Assembly (NCBI GenBank): GCA_015494295.1
Contig: WGBO01000069.1
Location: forward strand, 1-46,316
Direction: 5' to 3'
Origin: Gammaproteobacteria bacterium
GTDB taxonomy: Bacteria; Pseudomonadota; Gammaproteobacteria; DSM-19610
DNA: 46,316 bases
A program made the translations under genes and the position numbers. Shown one piece after another: positions 26,709 through 36,377 of the stretch (position 1 is its first letter; each line of letters starts with the position of its first letter). The notes under the pieces were generated by a model, which was given only the letters and a program-made list of their open reading frames with translations, was not told the origin of the DNA and did no database searches.

Positions 26709-26978
26709 ATGATCGACGCTTCCCTCAAGCACAGGCTGCGCGCCCTGGTCGGGCGCCGGGTGCTGTATCGCGGCGAAAGCTGCCAGATCATCGAGGTGCT
26801 GGATTCGGAGCAGGCACTGGTCGTGCAGTGCAGCGAGTCGGCGCACCGCACCATCCAGGGCAACCAGTTCGGTGAAGCCACGCGCCGTGTCCAGGCCTGC
26901 CATACCCTGCCCCTGTTCGGCGAGAACCGGGAGCTCGACCCGGACATCCGCGACTGGCTGGATCAGGCCTCGCCCTGA
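26709..26978 (+). CDS. Small protein of unknown function between the phosphatase gene and kdsB
   Basis: An 89-residue soluble protein beginning MIDASLKHRLRALVGRRVLYRGESCQIIEVL, a pattern of short strands that suggests a small beta-barrel (SH3-like), followed by an acidic C-terminus. The family is not recognised. ATG 26709 is chosen; a start 18 codons earlier is open but lies in AT-rich intergenic sequence. A TACAAT hexamer seven bases before the ATG could be a -10 for a nearly leaderless message. Its last 16 bases overlap the end of kdsB on the other strand. Confidence 0.6.
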   Translation: MIDASLKHRLRALVGRRVLYRGESCQIIEVLDSEQALVVQCSESAHRTIQGNQFGEATRRVQACHTLPLFGENRELDPDIRDWLDQASP

Positions 26979-27742
26979 CGGGCTCGCATCAACTCCTCGG
27001 CGATCACCAGGTCGTCCTCGGTATCCACACCGGGTCCCGGCCGCTGGCCAGCCTCGGCGACATGAATACGCTCCCCGTACCAGAGCGCCCGCAACTGTTC
27101 GAGCTGCTCGGCCTGTTCCAGCGGACAGGGCCGCATTTCCGCGTAGCGGTTGAGATACTCCACCCGGTAGGCATAGATGCCGATATGTCGCAGCGGCACG
27201 ATACCGATCGGCAGGGCCTTGAGGTCGTCGACCAGTAGATCGCGGTCCCAGGGTATGGGGGCACGGCTGAAGTACAGCGCATAGCCCGCCTGATCGGTGA
27301 CCACCTTGACGACGTTCGGGTCGAAAAACTCTCCCGCCGCCACCAGCGGCGTGGCCACCGTGGCCAGCGAGGCGCCGTCGTTGGCGGCCAGGTCAGACGC
27401 CACCTGGTCGATCAGACCCGGCGGCATCAGCGGTTCGTCGCCCTGCACATTGACCACGATGGTGTCGTCCGGCCAGGCCAGCGTCGCCACCACTTCGCCG
27501 AGTCGGTCCGTGCCGCTGGCGTGGCTGCTGGCGGTCATGCAGACCTCCGCGCCAAAGGCGCGGGCGGCGTCCTCGATACGCGCATCGTCGGTAGCAATGA
27601 CAACCTGGTCGGCGCCGCTCTGGCGGGCGGCCTCCCAGACGTGCTGCAGCATGGGCTTGCCAAGCAGTTCGCGCAGCGGCTTGCCGGGCAGTCGCGTGGA
27701 CGCATAGCGGGCCGGGATGACTACCTTGAAAGACTGGCTCAT
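26963..27742 (-). CDS. kdsB: 3-deoxy-manno-octulosonate cytidylyltransferase
   Basis: A 259-residue CMP-Kdo synthetase that activates Kdo for attachment to lipid A. N-terminal nucleotide loop VIPARYASTRLPGKPLREL, DQVVIATDD, then NVQGDEPLMPPGLIDQ and YFSRAPIPWDRD, followed by GIYAYRVEYL. All are standard for KdsB. It lies 14 bases after the Trm112-like gene in the exbB-to-kdsB unit, and its 3' end overlaps the small opposite-strand gene. Length is normal. Confidence 0.97.
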   Translation of the reverse strand: MSQSFKVVIPARYASTRLPGKPLRELLGKPMLQHVWEAARQSGADQVVIATDDARIEDAARAFGAEVCMTASSHASGTDRLGEVVATLAWPDDTIVVNVQGDEPLMPPGLIDQVASDLAANDGASLATVATPLVAAGEFFDPNVVKVVTDQAGYALYFSRAPIPWDRDLLVDDLKALPIGIVPLRHIGIYAYRVEYLNRYAEMRPCPLEQAEQLEQLRALWYGERIHVAEAGQRPGPGVDTEDDLVIAEELMRARQGEA

Positions 27743-27756
27743 GGGCGTTCGCGGCC

Positions 27757-27945
27757 TCAGGTGGCCGGCACTTCCTCGTCGGCCGGCAGTTCGCGGGCTT
27801 CTTCTTCCAGCATCACCGGGATATCCTCCCGTATCGGATAGGCCAGCCGGTCGACCTTGCAGATCAGTTCCTGCTTGTCGCGGTCATAGACCAGGGGTCC
27901 CTTGCATACCGGGCAGGCGAGAATGTCGAGCAGTTTTTTATCCAA
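27757..27945 (-). CDS. Trm112-family small protein (YcaR-like)
   Basis: A 62-residue protein with an N-terminal CPVCKG pair ([17 protein letters not shown]), [20 protein letters not shown] and an acidic tail. This is the short bacterial Trm112/YcaR family, which sits between lpxK and kdsB in gammaproteobacteria. Only one full CxxC is present plus a later cysteine, so zinc binding is uncertain. It starts at TTG 27945 and overlaps the lpxK stop by eight bases, which indicates coupling. Confidence 0.92.
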   Translation of the reverse strand: MDKKLLDILACPVCKGPLVYDRDKQELICKVDRLAYPIREDIPVMLEEEARELPADEEVPAT

Positions 27946-28945
27946 GGCGAGTCTTCCGTTTCAGGGTTTGGTTCAGCCAGCGTCCGAATTCCGCGCCGGG
28001 TTCCAGTTCGATCGGCACGTACCAGACATCATTGCCTGCAAAGTCCCGGCATTTTACCGCGTCTTTCTCGGTCATTAAAACCGGCAAATCGTCTTCGAAG
28101 CGAATATCTTCCTCGCGGAAACGGTGATGGTCGGGCAGAAAACACGTGTCCGGCCGCAAGCCGGCCTTCTCCAGCACGGCCTGGAAACGCTCCGGGGCGG
28201 CAATACCTGTGACCAGGTGGCAGGCCCGGCCGGCAAACGTCGACAGGGGGCGGCGGCGCGAGGGATCAGCCACGGCTCTGGCCTCGCCAACGCGCAGCGC
28301 CGCCTCGAAGCGCGCCAGCGGATGCCCGCGGCCGACGGCGACCGTGGCGTCGACACCTTGCAGTCGCGACAGCGGCTCCCGCAACGGGCCGGACGGCAGG
28401 CAGCAACCGTTACCGAAGCCGCGCACCGGATCGATCATCAGCAGTTCGATATCGCGCGCCAACCGCAGGTGTTGCAGGCCATCGTCGCACACAAGGACAT
28501 CGACCGCGTGATTTTCGAGCAGCGCCCGCGCCGCCGCATAACGGTCGGCGCCGGCATACACGGGACAGGCGCTGGCGCGCGCCAGCAGTACGGCCTCGTC
28601 ACCGCTTTCTTCCGGATCGCTGTCCGGGCGCACCTCGCGCGGCCACTCGCGTGCCGTGCCGCCGTAACCCCGGCACAGGATGCCGGGCCGCCGGCCGGCC
28701 TCGCGCAGCAGGCGGCACAGGGCGATCACGAAGGGGGTCTTGCCGGTTCCGCCAACCGTGAGGTTGCCGACCACGATCACCGTTACGCCCGGGTGCCCCG
28801 ACGGCAGCAGGCGCGTGCGGTACAGGGCGCGGCGCAGCCCTGAAGCACCGCGGTAAAGCCAGGTCAGCGGCTGCAGCCACGGCGGCGGCGCCGGACGCCG
28901 GTACCAGACGTCGTTCAGCCACTGTTCGAGACGCGCGCGCCGCAT
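27938..28945 (-). CDS. lpxK: Tetraacyldisaccharide 4'-kinase
   Basis: A 335-residue inner-membrane kinase that adds the 4'-phosphate to the lipid A precursor. An N-terminal hydrophobic/amphipathic region ([20 protein letters not shown]), P-loop [45 protein letters not shown] and [11 protein letters not shown] are conserved. It follows msbA by three bases and overlaps the Trm112-like gene, so the operon couples lipid A synthesis to its export. Confidence 0.97.
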   Translation of the reverse strand: MRRARLEQWLNDVWYRRPAPPPWLQPLTWLYRGASGLRRALYRTRLLPSGHPGVTVIVVGNLTVGGTGKTPFVIALCRLLREAGRRPGILCRGYGGTAREWPREVRPDSDPEESGDEAVLLARASACPVYAGADRYAAARALLENHAVDVLVCDDGLQHLRLARDIELLMIDPVRGFGNGCCLPSGPLREPLSRLQGVDATVAVGRGHPLARFEAALRVGEARAVADPSRRRPLSTFAGRACHLVTGIAAPERFQAVLEKAGLRPDTCFLPDHHRFREEDIRFEDDLPVLMTEKDAVKCRDFAGNDVWYVPIELEPGAEFGRWLNQTLKRKTRLG

Positions 28946-28948
28946 GGA

Positions 28949-30709
28949 TTAGCCGCGCCGACTGAACTGCAGGCGGTACAGCTCCGCGTACACGCCCGAC
29001 TTCGCCAGCAGTTCCGCGTGCGTGCCCGTTTCCACGATACGGCCCTGTTCCAGCACCAGGATCCGGTCCGCCCGCTCCACTGTCGACAGCCGATGGGCAA
29101 TAATCAGCGAGGTACGCCCCCGCATCAGCCGTTCCAGCGCATCCTGTACCAGGCGTTCCGACTCGCTGTCGAGCGCCGACGTCGCCTCGTCGAGCACCAG
29201 CACCGGCGCATTCTTGAGGATGGTGCGCGCAATCGCCAGCCGCTGCCGCTGCCCCCCCGACAACAGGGCGCCGCGATCGCCGATGCGGGTGTCCAGACCC
29301 TGCGGCAGTTCGCGGATGAACGACATGGCGTGCGCGGCTTCGGCCGCGGCAATCACTTCCGCCTCGCTGGCGCCGGCCAGGCTGCCGAAGGCGATATTGT
29401 TGCGGATCGTGTCGTTGAACAGGACGACATCCTGCCCGACCATGCCGACCTGGCGCCGCAGGTCGGCGAGCCGGTACTCGCGCAGGTCGTGACCGTCAAG
29501 CAGCACGCTGCCCTCGTCGGGGTCGTGAAACCTCACCAGCAAGCGCGCCAGCGTGGATTTGCCGCTGCCGGAACGCCCGACCAGCGCCACCGTCCGGCCG
29601 GGTTCTATGCTGAAGGACAGGCCATCCAGCACCCGCCCCTTGCGCGGGTCGTAGGCGAAGGCCACGTCGCGGAACTCGATGGCGCCACGGGCCGCCGGCA
29701 GCGGCAGCGGACCGCCGGCGTCCTCACCGGCTGCGTCAAGCACCTCGAAGATGCTGCGCGCCGCGGCCACACCGCGCTGCACCGAGGCGTTGACGTTGGT
29801 CAGGCGCTTCATCGGCTGCATCAGCAACATCATGGCGGCGATAAAGGACACGAAACTGCCAACGGTAATTTCGTTGGCGACCGCGTCCAGGGTGGTCAGG
29901 TACACCACCAGCGCAAGGATGCAGGCGGCAATGAACTGGATGACCGGCGTACTGGCGCCGGCCACGGCGGCCAGCCGCAGGTGGAGCTTGCGGTTACGCT
30001 CGTTGACCTCGCGGAAGCGGTTTTCCTGCCACTGCTCGGCATTGAAGGCCTTGATCAGTTGCTGGCCGTGTATGGCCTCGTCGCTGAACTGGGTCAGCTC
30101 CCCCATCGAATCCTGAATGCGCCGGCTGATGCGCCGGAAGCGCCGGCTGACATAGCGGATCAACACCACCAGCACCGGGCCGATGGTGAGGAACAGCAGG
30201 GTCAGCCAGCCGCTGATCCAGAACATGTAGGCCAGCAGGAACAGCAGCGTGAGGGTGTCGCGCACCAGGATGGTGACCGCGTTGGTGCTGGCCTCCGCGA
30301 CCTGCTCGACGTCGAAGGTCAGGCGCGACAACAGGCGCCCCGCGGTGTTGCGGTCGTAGTAGGCGGCCGGCAGGTGCAGGAACTTGTGAAACAGTTGCTC
30401 GCGCAAGCGGCGGATGACGCGGCGGCCGATCAGGGCCATGCCGTAGCGCGAGGCGAAACTGGCCAGGCCACGGAACAGGAACAGCAGCACCAGCGCAATG
30501 GGCACCAGGCGGGTGGTGGCGGGGTCGCGCTCGATAAAATTGCCGTCGAGCATCGGCTTCATCAGGGCGGCGAAGCCGGTTTCGGTTGCCGCCACCAGGA
30601 TCATCGCCAGCACCGAACCGACGAAAACCTTCCAGTGTGGACGGGCGTAGCCCAGCAGTCGTCGGTACAGACCGGTTGCCGTTGCAGCGGCGGCTTCAGT
30701 CTCCGCCAT
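28949..30709 (-). CDS. msbA: Lipid A export ABC transporter MsbA
   Basis: A 586-residue half-transporter: six membrane helices (about 28-315), then an ATPase domain with Walker [15 protein letters not shown], signature LLSGGQRQRLAIARTI and Walker B VLVLDEATSALD. As a homodimer it flips lipid A-core across the inner membrane. Its start overlaps the exbD stop by 14 bases and it is followed by lpxK, the usual partner. The first 16 residues are alanine-rich and precede the family core. Confidence 0.96.
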   Translation of the reverse strand: MAETEAAAATATGLYRRLLGYARPHWKVFVGSVLAMILVAATETGFAALMKPMLDGNFIERDPATTRLVPIALVLLFLFRGLASFASRYGMALIGRRVIRRLREQLFHKFLHLPAAYYDRNTAGRLLSRLTFDVEQVAEASTNAVTILVRDTLTLLFLLAYMFWISGWLTLLFLTIGPVLVVLIRYVSRRFRRISRRIQDSMGELTQFSDEAIHGQQLIKAFNAEQWQENRFREVNERNRKLHLRLAAVAGASTPVIQFIAACILALVVYLTTLDAVANEITVGSFVSFIAAMMLLMQPMKRLTNVNASVQRGVAAARSIFEVLDAAGEDAGGPLPLPAARGAIEFRDVAFAYDPRKGRVLDGLSFSIEPGRTVALVGRSGSGKSTLARLLVRFHDPDEGSVLLDGHDLREYRLADLRRQVGMVGQDVVLFNDTIRNNIAFGSLAGASEAEVIAAAEAAHAMSFIRELPQGLDTRIGDRGALLSGGQRQRLAIARTILKNAPVLVLDEATSALDSESERLVQDALERLMRGRTSLIIAHRLSTVERADRILVLEQGRIVETGTHAELLAKSGVYAELYRLQFSRRG

Positions 30710-31121
30710 GTTCCGGCTGGTTGGTCGCCAGCGACATCTGCTCCAGACCCAGTTGCGAAGTCGCGTCCATGGCGCGAATCACCGCTTCATAGGGCGACGT
30801 GCGGTCGGCGCGGATCACCACCGGCAATTCCTTGCGCTCGCCGAGGAACTTGCGGATGGCGCCCTTGAGGGTTTCCAGCTCGGTGTTGACCACCTGCTCG
30901 CCACCGATGAAATAGTGCCCCTCGGCATCGATCAGGATCTCCAGCACCTCGTCGCGTTCCTCCACGGCGTCGGCGCTGGCCTCGGGCAGCTCGATGCGGA
31001 TTTCCGACTCGCGCTGGAAGGTGGTCGACACCATGAAGAAGATCAGCAGAATAAAGACGACGTCGATCAGCGGCGTCAGGTTGACTTCCGGATCGTCGAC
31101 GGGAGTCTGGCGCAGCTTCAC
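30696..31121 (-). CDS. exbD: ExbD/TolR family biopolymer transport protein
   Basis: A 141-residue protein with a short cytoplasmic N-terminus, one membrane helix (about 17-33, LTPLIDVVFILLIFFMVST) containing the proton-channel Asp20, and a periplasmic domain ending PEHGGD. It works with ExbB to turn proton flow into motion for outer-membrane transport. GTG 31121 overlaps the exbB TGA (GTGA), showing coupling. No TonB gene adjoins it; this exbB-exbD pair beside msbA/lpxK is the Pseudomonas-like arrangement. Confidence 0.95.
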   Translation of the reverse strand: MKLRQTPVDDPEVNLTPLIDVVFILLIFFMVSTTFQRESEIRIELPEASADAVEERDEVLEILIDAEGHYFIGGEQVVNTELETLKGAIRKFLGERKELPVVIRADRTSPYEAVIRAMDATSQLGLEQMSLATNQPEHGGD

Positions 31122-31753
31122 GACAGATTCTCCATCACGCTGTCCCGGGCGCGCTGGCCATGCAACACCTCGACCATGCGCAAGGCCTGCTGCTCCATGC
31201 GGATGACCAGCAGCGCGACCTTGCCGCGGAAATAGCGGTAGGCCATCAGCGAGGGAATCGCCACCACCATGCCGGCGGCGGTGGTGATCAGCGCCTCGGA
31301 GATGCCGCCGGCCAGAGCCGCGGGGTTGCCGACGCCCTGGGTGGTTATGGCCGAGAACACCTTGATCATGCCAATGACGGTGCCAAGCAGGCCGAGCAGC
31401 GGTGAAATCGCGGCAATGGTGCCGAGTGTGTTGATGTAGCGTTCCAGTTCGTGCACCACGTGGCGGCCGGTATCCTCGATCGCCTCCTTCATGATCTCGC
31501 GGCTGGCGTTGCGGTTGGACAGCCCGGCGGCAAGAATGCGTCCAAGCGGCGAACTGGCGCGCAGCGCCTGCATGCGCTCGATGTCGAGCTTGCTGTCCTT
31601 GGCCCATTCCCACACCTGGGCGGCAAGGTCGGAGGGGATGACACGCTTGATGCGTAGCGTCCACAGGCGTTCTGCAATGATCGCGAAGGCGATGATCGAG
31701 CAGGCGATAATGGGGGCCATCAACCAGCCACCGGCGGTTACCAGTTCAAACAC
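31118..31753 (-). CDS. exbB: ExbB/TolQ/MotA family proton channel protein
   Basis: A 211-residue protein with three membrane helices: N-terminal WLMAPIIACSIIAFAIIAERLW, and the paired helices LGTIAAISPLLGLLGTVIGM and GISEALITTAAGMVVAIPSL that carry the conserved channel signature. It starts at GTG 31753 with AAGGA nine bases before. It partners exbD and energises outer-membrane processes. It lies 92 bases after comEC on the same strand. Confidence 0.95.
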   Translation of the reverse strand: MFELVTAGGWLMAPIIACSIIAFAIIAERLWTLRIKRVIPSDLAAQVWEWAKDSKLDIERMQALRASSPLGRILAAGLSNRNASREIMKEAIEDTGRHVVHELERYINTLGTIAAISPLLGLLGTVIGMIKVFSAITTQGVGNPAALAGGISEALITTAAGMVVAIPSLMAYRYFRGKVALLVIRMEQQALRMVEVLHGQRARDSVMENLS

Positions 31754-31845
31754 GTGTGTCGTCCTTTTCCGTGGGAGTGTCGATTGAATTCGCTATCCCG
31801 CGAATGATACTGGAAACAGGCGCAAATACGAATCGCCCTGGCCGT

Positions 31846-34131
31846 TCAGTGCCGATGCGCACTTTGCTCCAGCGGAACGCCGAAGCGGCGACGCGCCCGG
31901 AACGCGCGGTGTTCGATCGGTCGGCCTGCCTCCAGGCGCACCTCTATGGCGCCCGACGAGGCGGTGTCCAGCAAGGTCGCGCCCACCGCCCGGTAGCGCG
32001 CGCCCACCGCCGCCCTGGGGAAACCGAAGCGGTTCAGGTAGCCGGTGGCGAAAATCACCAGTTGCGGACGCACCGCCGCCACGAACGCCGGGGTCGACGA
32101 CGTCAGGCTGCCGTGGTGCGGCGCCACCAGCACCTCGGCGCGCAGCTTCGCACCCTGCGCCCCCAGCAGTCGCCGTTCGGTGCCGCGTTCGATATCTCCC
32201 GGCAACAGCAGCGAGCGTCCGTCGGCGGCGGTAATCCGCAGTACGCAGGAAGCATCGTTACCGGCGACGCTGTCGTCCGGCGGAGACAGTACGGAGAACC
32301 GCACGCCGTCCCACTGCCACTTTTGCCCGGCCCGGCAGGCGCCCGCGCCCTCCAGGCCGGGCGCACGCGGCTCGCCGCTCAACAGCCGGCCAACGCCCGG
32401 CGAGTGCCGCAGGGCTTCCACGCCACCGGCGTGGTCATTGTCGGCGTGACTGACCACCAGCCGGTCGATGAAACGGTAACCGCGCGCGCGCAGGAATGGC
32501 CCGACCACCGCCTCGCCGGTATTGAAGCCACTGCGGAACGCCGGCCCGGTGTCGAACACCAGCAGCCGGTGCCGCGTCTGCACCACGGCGGCCAGCCCCT
32601 GGCCAACGTCCAGTACGGTCAACCAGACATCGCCCGGCGCGGGCCGCGACGGCGCCAGTGACAGCACCGGGAGCAACAGCAACAATGCCGGAAGCCGCAA
32701 CGGCAACCCGGCTGGCGCGAGCAGGCACACCAGCCCGAGCAACACAGGCAATATCGCCATCAGCGAAGGTTCGGGAAGATAGACCAGGCTGCCGGGCCAG
32801 CCGGCGAACAGCTCCAGAAGCGGCCACAACAGCCGCATGGCCAGCGCCGCCACGCCGGTCAGCCAGCCGGACAGCGGTTCCGGAAGCACCAGGCCCAGCA
32901 ACAATGGCGGCACCACCAGCATTCCGACCCAGGGAATCGCCACCAGGTTGGCCAGCGGCGCCACCAGCGACGTCTGTCCGAACCAGACCCAGGACAGTGG
33001 CAACAACGCCAGAGACAGCGCCATCTGCACGCGCAGGGCGGCGCGCCAGCGAGCCGGCTCGCCATGGCGCCCCGCGACCAGGTAGAGGATGGCGGCCACG
33101 GCGCCGAAAGACAGCCAGAATCCCGGGCCCAGCACTGACAGCGGGTCGAACGCCAGCACCAGAAGCAAGGCCAGCGCCCACACACGCCAGGCGGCGGGCC
33201 GCTGCGCGGCGAATCCCGACAACATGAACACCGTGACCATGACAAGCGCACGGCGCGACGGCACCTGGAAACCGGACAACAGGGCGTAAAACAACGCGGC
33301 GAGTATGGCCGCCAGCGCCGCACCGTGGCGCGACGGCCAGTAGCGGCCGAGTCCGCAAGCGGCCCACAGCCGGCGAACCAGCGCGAACACCAGCCCGGCA
33401 ACCAGACCGATGTGCAGACCGGAAATCGCCATCAGGTGACTGGTGCCGGTGGCGCGCAGTGTCCGCCACTGGGCGTCGCTCATGTCAGCCCGGTCGCCGG
33501 TACCGAGCGCCCGCAACAGTGCCGCTTCCGGTCCCTGCCCCGCCTGCCGCCCGATGGCCGCGCCGAGTCGCGCGCGCAAGGACTCCAGCCGGGATGCCGA
33601 GCCACCGGGCAGGCGCCGGCCTTCCTTCGGGGCGCGCACATACCCCGTCGCCCGCACCCGCGCCGCCAGCAACCAGCGCTCATAATCGAATCCGCCGGGG
33701 TTGGCAAAGCCCCGCGGCCGCTTGAGACGCACCCTGATCCGCCATCGCTCGCCGGCTGTCAGTGGCGGAACGTCGCGGTACCAGTTGAGCCGGGCGCGCA
33801 GCCGCCAGGGCTCGCATGCAGCGTCCAGGTATCGGCATTCGATATCGAAAAGGAAGCGCCGGCGGCCACCGGCAAACGTCTCCGGCGTGGCGGCCACCCG
33901 CCCCTCGACAAGGATGTCGCGGTTCTCCAGGCCAGCGGGCACCTGCTGCGCCAGCAGGGCCGAGACCTGCCAGCCGCACCACAGGAAACCGCCCGCGGCG
34001 ATCGCCAGCCAGCGCCAGCGACGGGACCAAAGAAAAGGCAGCAACAGCAAGGCGCCCTGCCAGCCGGACAGGGGCATGAATCCCGTGAACAGGGTGATTC
34101 CGGCCAGGAAGGCCAGCGCGGCGTACAGCAT
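31846..34131 (-). CDS. comEC: ComEC/Rec2 family DNA internalisation protein
   Basis: A 761-residue polytopic membrane protein. An N-terminal soluble domain (DUF4131 type, about 60-165) follows the first helices, then the Competence membrane domain with about ten helices (MAISGLHIGLVAGLVFALV, SFGAVAAILYLVAG), and a C-terminal metallo-beta-lactamase-like domain: TVLDVGQGLAAVV, LLVFDTGP, VSHADNDHAGGVEAL, APHHGSLTSS. It forms the inner-membrane channel for transforming DNA. ATG 34131 is used; an earlier in-frame ATG (34194) would add 21 poorly conserved residues. It is the first gene of the run into exbB. Confidence 0.95.
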   Translation of the reverse strand: MLYAALAFLAGITLFTGFMPLSGWQGALLLLPFLWSRRWRWLAIAAGGFLWCGWQVSALLAQQVPAGLENRDILVEGRVAATPETFAGGRRRFLFDIECRYLDAACEPWRLRARLNWYRDVPPLTAGERWRIRVRLKRPRGFANPGGFDYERWLLAARVRATGYVRAPKEGRRLPGGSASRLESLRARLGAAIGRQAGQGPEAALLRALGTGDRADMSDAQWRTLRATGTSHLMAISGLHIGLVAGLVFALVRRLWAACGLGRYWPSRHGAALAAILAALFYALLSGFQVPSRRALVMVTVFMLSGFAAQRPAAWRVWALALLLVLAFDPLSVLGPGFWLSFGAVAAILYLVAGRHGEPARWRAALRVQMALSLALLPLSWVWFGQTSLVAPLANLVAIPWVGMLVVPPLLLGLVLPEPLSGWLTGVAALAMRLLWPLLELFAGWPGSLVYLPEPSLMAILPVLLGLVCLLAPAGLPLRLPALLLLLPVLSLAPSRPAPGDVWLTVLDVGQGLAAVVQTRHRLLVFDTGPAFRSGFNTGEAVVGPFLRARGYRFIDRLVVSHADNDHAGGVEALRHSPGVGRLLSGEPRAPGLEGAGACRAGQKWQWDGVRFSVLSPPDDSVAGNDASCVLRITAADGRSLLLPGDIERGTERRLLGAQGAKLRAEVLVAPHHGSLTSSTPAFVAAVRPQLVIFATGYLNRFGFPRAAVGARYRAVGATLLDTASSGAIEVRLEAGRPIEHRAFRARRRFGVPLEQSAHRH

Positions 34132-34215
34132 TTCGTCCCTGAAATCCCGTGGTGCGTCAGGGGCAACGCTACTCCCCGCACACGGCGCGGACAAGCGTTT
34201 TTGTGAACTGCGTCT

Positions 34216-34243
34216 TTGTCGACCCGCTGCCGTCTGCTAAAAT
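34216..34243 (+). promoter_or_regulatory. Probable sigma70 promoter before the outer-membrane protein gene
   Basis: TTGTCG (34216-34221), a 16-base spacer, then TAAAAT (34238-34243). An AT-rich step follows in an otherwise GC-rich region. It would drive the barrel protein and the transglycosylase gene with a leader of about 50 bases. Confidence 0.6.
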
Positions 34244-34302
34244 AAATCTCGGCTCAACGCCAATTCCGGCGAATTGATGCGGTTTTCCGCCGAAGGTGAC
34301 AC

Positions 34303-35058
34303 GTGCGACATTCGACCCGATATCTTGTGCTGCTGGCGCTCCTGGCCCCGATGGCACAGGCCGACAACCTGAAGCTGGAGGCCGGCGCCAGCCGCTGGTC
34401 CTACGATATCGGTGGCACCGCGCGCTACCAGACCCGCGATTCCTCCAACGACATCGACGTCAACGACGACCTCGGCTACAACGACGACAGCCTGGGCAGT
34501 TACTATTTCTCCTTCGAACACCCGGTGCCGGCGCTCCCCAATGTTCGCGTCAGCCGCACCGACATCGATTCGGGCGCCAACGGCCAGTTGAGCCGCAGCG
34601 TGGTCTATGGCAACACCACCTTCGGTCTCAACGAGAGCGTCAACAGCGAATTCACACTCGACCAGACCGATGTCACCATGTACTACCAGCTCTTCGACAC
34701 CGTGCTGGACATCGACCTGGGCCTGAATGCCAAGTACATCGATTCGCGTTCACGCATCACCGGCTCCACCTCCGGCACTGAAACCGCCGACGTGTCCGGC
34801 TGGGTGCCGATGCTGTACGCCGGCGTGGGCGCCGATCTGCCGCTCACCGGCCTGTCGGTCAGCGCCGACGGCAGCTTCGTCAGCTACCAGGACAGCACCT
34901 TCTACGACTACACCCTGAAAGCCAGCTACCTCACGCCCTGGTACCTGGGCGTCGACGTCGGTTACCGCTCCATCCGCCTGAATCTCGACGATTTCGACGG
35001 CTCCTACGCCGATATCGAGTTCGACGGCCCGTTCGCCGGCGCACACTTCGAATTCTAG
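34303..35058 (+). CDS. Outer-membrane beta-barrel protein, TIGR04219 type
   Basis: A 251-residue exported protein. The signal peptide ends around APMAQA-DN. The mature part alternates hydrophobic and polar residues in about ten predicted strands and ends in phenylalanine (GAHFEF), the usual insertion signal for barrels. The pattern DDSLGSYYFSFEHPVPALPN and the whole layout match the TIGR04219 family of small outer-membrane barrels, whose function is unknown. GTG 34303 follows GAAGG. The next gene starts ten bases downstream. Confidence 0.85.
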   Translation: MRHSTRYLVLLALLAPMAQADNLKLEAGASRWSYDIGGTARYQTRDSSNDIDVNDDLGYNDDSLGSYYFSFEHPVPALPNVRVSRTDIDSGANGQLSRSVVYGNTTFGLNESVNSEFTLDQTDVTMYYQLFDTVLDIDLGLNAKYIDSRSRITGSTSGTETADVSGWVPMLYAGVGADLPLTGLSVSADGSFVSYQDSTFYDYTLKASYLTPWYLGVDVGYRSIRLNLDDFDGSYADIEFDGPFAGAHFEF

Positions 35059-35068
35059 GACATCTCCC

Positions 35069-35686
35069 GTGCTCGCGTGGCGACCGCTCGCACTCGCCGG
35101 TATCGTCGTGATGCTGGGCGCGCTTGCCGCCTCCTGCGCCACCACGCCGCCCTCCAACACGCGCGACGGCTGCGCCATCTTCCGGGAAAAAAACGGCTGG
35201 TATGCCGATGCGCTGGCGGCGCAGAAGAAATGGGGCGTGCCGGTTCACGTCCAGCTCGCCATCATCTACCAGGAATCCCGTTTCGTGCACGACGCAAAAC
35301 CCGCGCGGCGCAAGTTGCTGTGGGTAATTCCCTGGACACGCCCCTCCTCCGCCTACGGTTACGGCCAGATCAAGGACGGCACCTGGGACTGGTACCGCAA
35401 CTCCACCGGCAACCGCTGGGCCGACCGCGACGACTTCGAGGACGTGGTGGACTTCATCGGCTGGTACGGCAGTGTTTCGCACCGCAAGCTGGGCATCAGC
35501 AAGTGGGACGCCTACAACCAGTACCTGGCCTACCACGAGGGACACGGCGGCTTCAAACGCAAGACCTACCGGAAGAAGCCCTGGCTGATGAAGGTGGCAA
35601 AAAAGGTCGCGGCGCGCGCCTCGGCCTATCGCGCCCAGTTGAAACGCTGCGAGGGCGAGCTGGACAAGGGCTGGTGGTTTTTCTGA
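35069..35686 (+). CDS. Lipoprotein with a lytic transglycosylase (SLT-type) domain
   Basis: A 205-residue protein. The lipobox is LAASC, so acylation is expected at Cys23. Then comes an SLT-like domain with catalytic Glu in AIIYQESRFVHDAK, SSAYGYGQIKDGTWDWY, and NQYLAYHEGHGGF. The substrate would be peptidoglycan glycan strands in the periplasm. It starts at GTG with TAGGA eight bases before. It forms a two-gene unit with the barrel protein and converges on lolD with a seven-base gap. Confidence 0.85.
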   Translation: MLAWRPLALAGIVVMLGALAASCATTPPSNTRDGCAIFREKNGWYADALAAQKKWGVPVHVQLAIIYQESRFVHDAKPARRKLLWVIPWTRPSSAYGYGQIKDGTWDWYRNSTGNRWADRDDFEDVVDFIGWYGSVSHRKLGISKWDAYNQYLAYHEGHGGFKRKTYRKKPWLMKVAKKVAARASAYRAQLKRCEGELDKGWWFF

Positions 35687-35693
35687 ACCGCGT

Positions 35694-36377
35694 TCAGCCG
35701 CTCAGGACGCCGTCGTCCAGGCGCAGCACACGGTCCATGCGTTCGGCGAGCTGGATGTCGTGGGTCACCACCACGAAACTGGTATTGAAGTCCCGGTTGA
35801 GTTCGCGCATCAGCGCATAGATGTGCTCCGCATTGCGCCGGTCCAGGTTGCCGGTGGGCTCGTCGGCCAGCACGCAGTCCGGCCGCGTCACCAGCGCCCG
35901 CGCCACCGCCGCGCGCTGGCGCTCGCCACCGGAGAGTTCCGAGGGCTTGTGGGCGCTGCGCGCCTCCAGGCCTACCCGTTCCAGCATTTCCAGCGACTGC
36001 GCCCGCGCCTCGGCCACGCTGTTGCCGCGAATCACCAGCGGCATGGCGACGTTCTCCATGGCCGTGAACTCCGGAAGCAGATGATGAAACTGGTAGACGA
36101 AACCCAGGTGACGATTGCGCAGGCGACTGCGCGCCGCCTCACCCAGCCCGCTGAAGCGCTGCCCCATCAACTCGACCTCTCCGGCGCTGGGGCGGTCGAG
36201 GCCGCCGAGCAGGTGCAACAGGGTGCTCTTGCCGCTGCCGGAGCTGCCGACGATAGCCAGTTGCTGGCCGGCCGTCACCGCCAGCTCCACGTCCTTCAGA
36301 ACCGTCACATTCAGATTGCCGTCGCTGAAGGTGCGGCTCAGGCCCGTGCAGGACAATACCCTGTGGCCGTCACTCAT
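35694..36377 (-). CDS. lolD: Lipoprotein-releasing ABC transporter ATPase LolD
   Basis: A 227-residue ABC ATPase. Walker [17 protein letters not shown], signature [15 protein letters not shown] and Walker [13 protein letters not shown] are intact. It powers extraction of lipoproteins from the inner membrane to LolA. Its start overlaps the permease gene by eight bases, so subunit translation is coupled. No second permease gene follows it. Confidence 0.96.
   Translation of the reverse strand: MSDGHRVLSCTGLSRTFSDGNLNVTVLKDVELAVTAGQQLAIVGSSGSGKSTLLHLLGGLDRPSAGEVELMGQRFSGLGEAARSRLRNRHLGFVYQFHHLLPEFTAMENVAMPLVIRGNSVAEARAQSLEMLERVGLEARSAHKPSELSGGERQRAAVARALVTRPDCVLADEPTGNLDRRNAEHIYALMRELNRDFNTSFVVVTHDIQLAERMDRVLRLDDGVLSG

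Noticed and set aside
29018..30868. Plus-strand open frame (over 600 codons) opposite msbA
   Set aside because: msbA is complete with all ABC motifs; the antisense frame has none.
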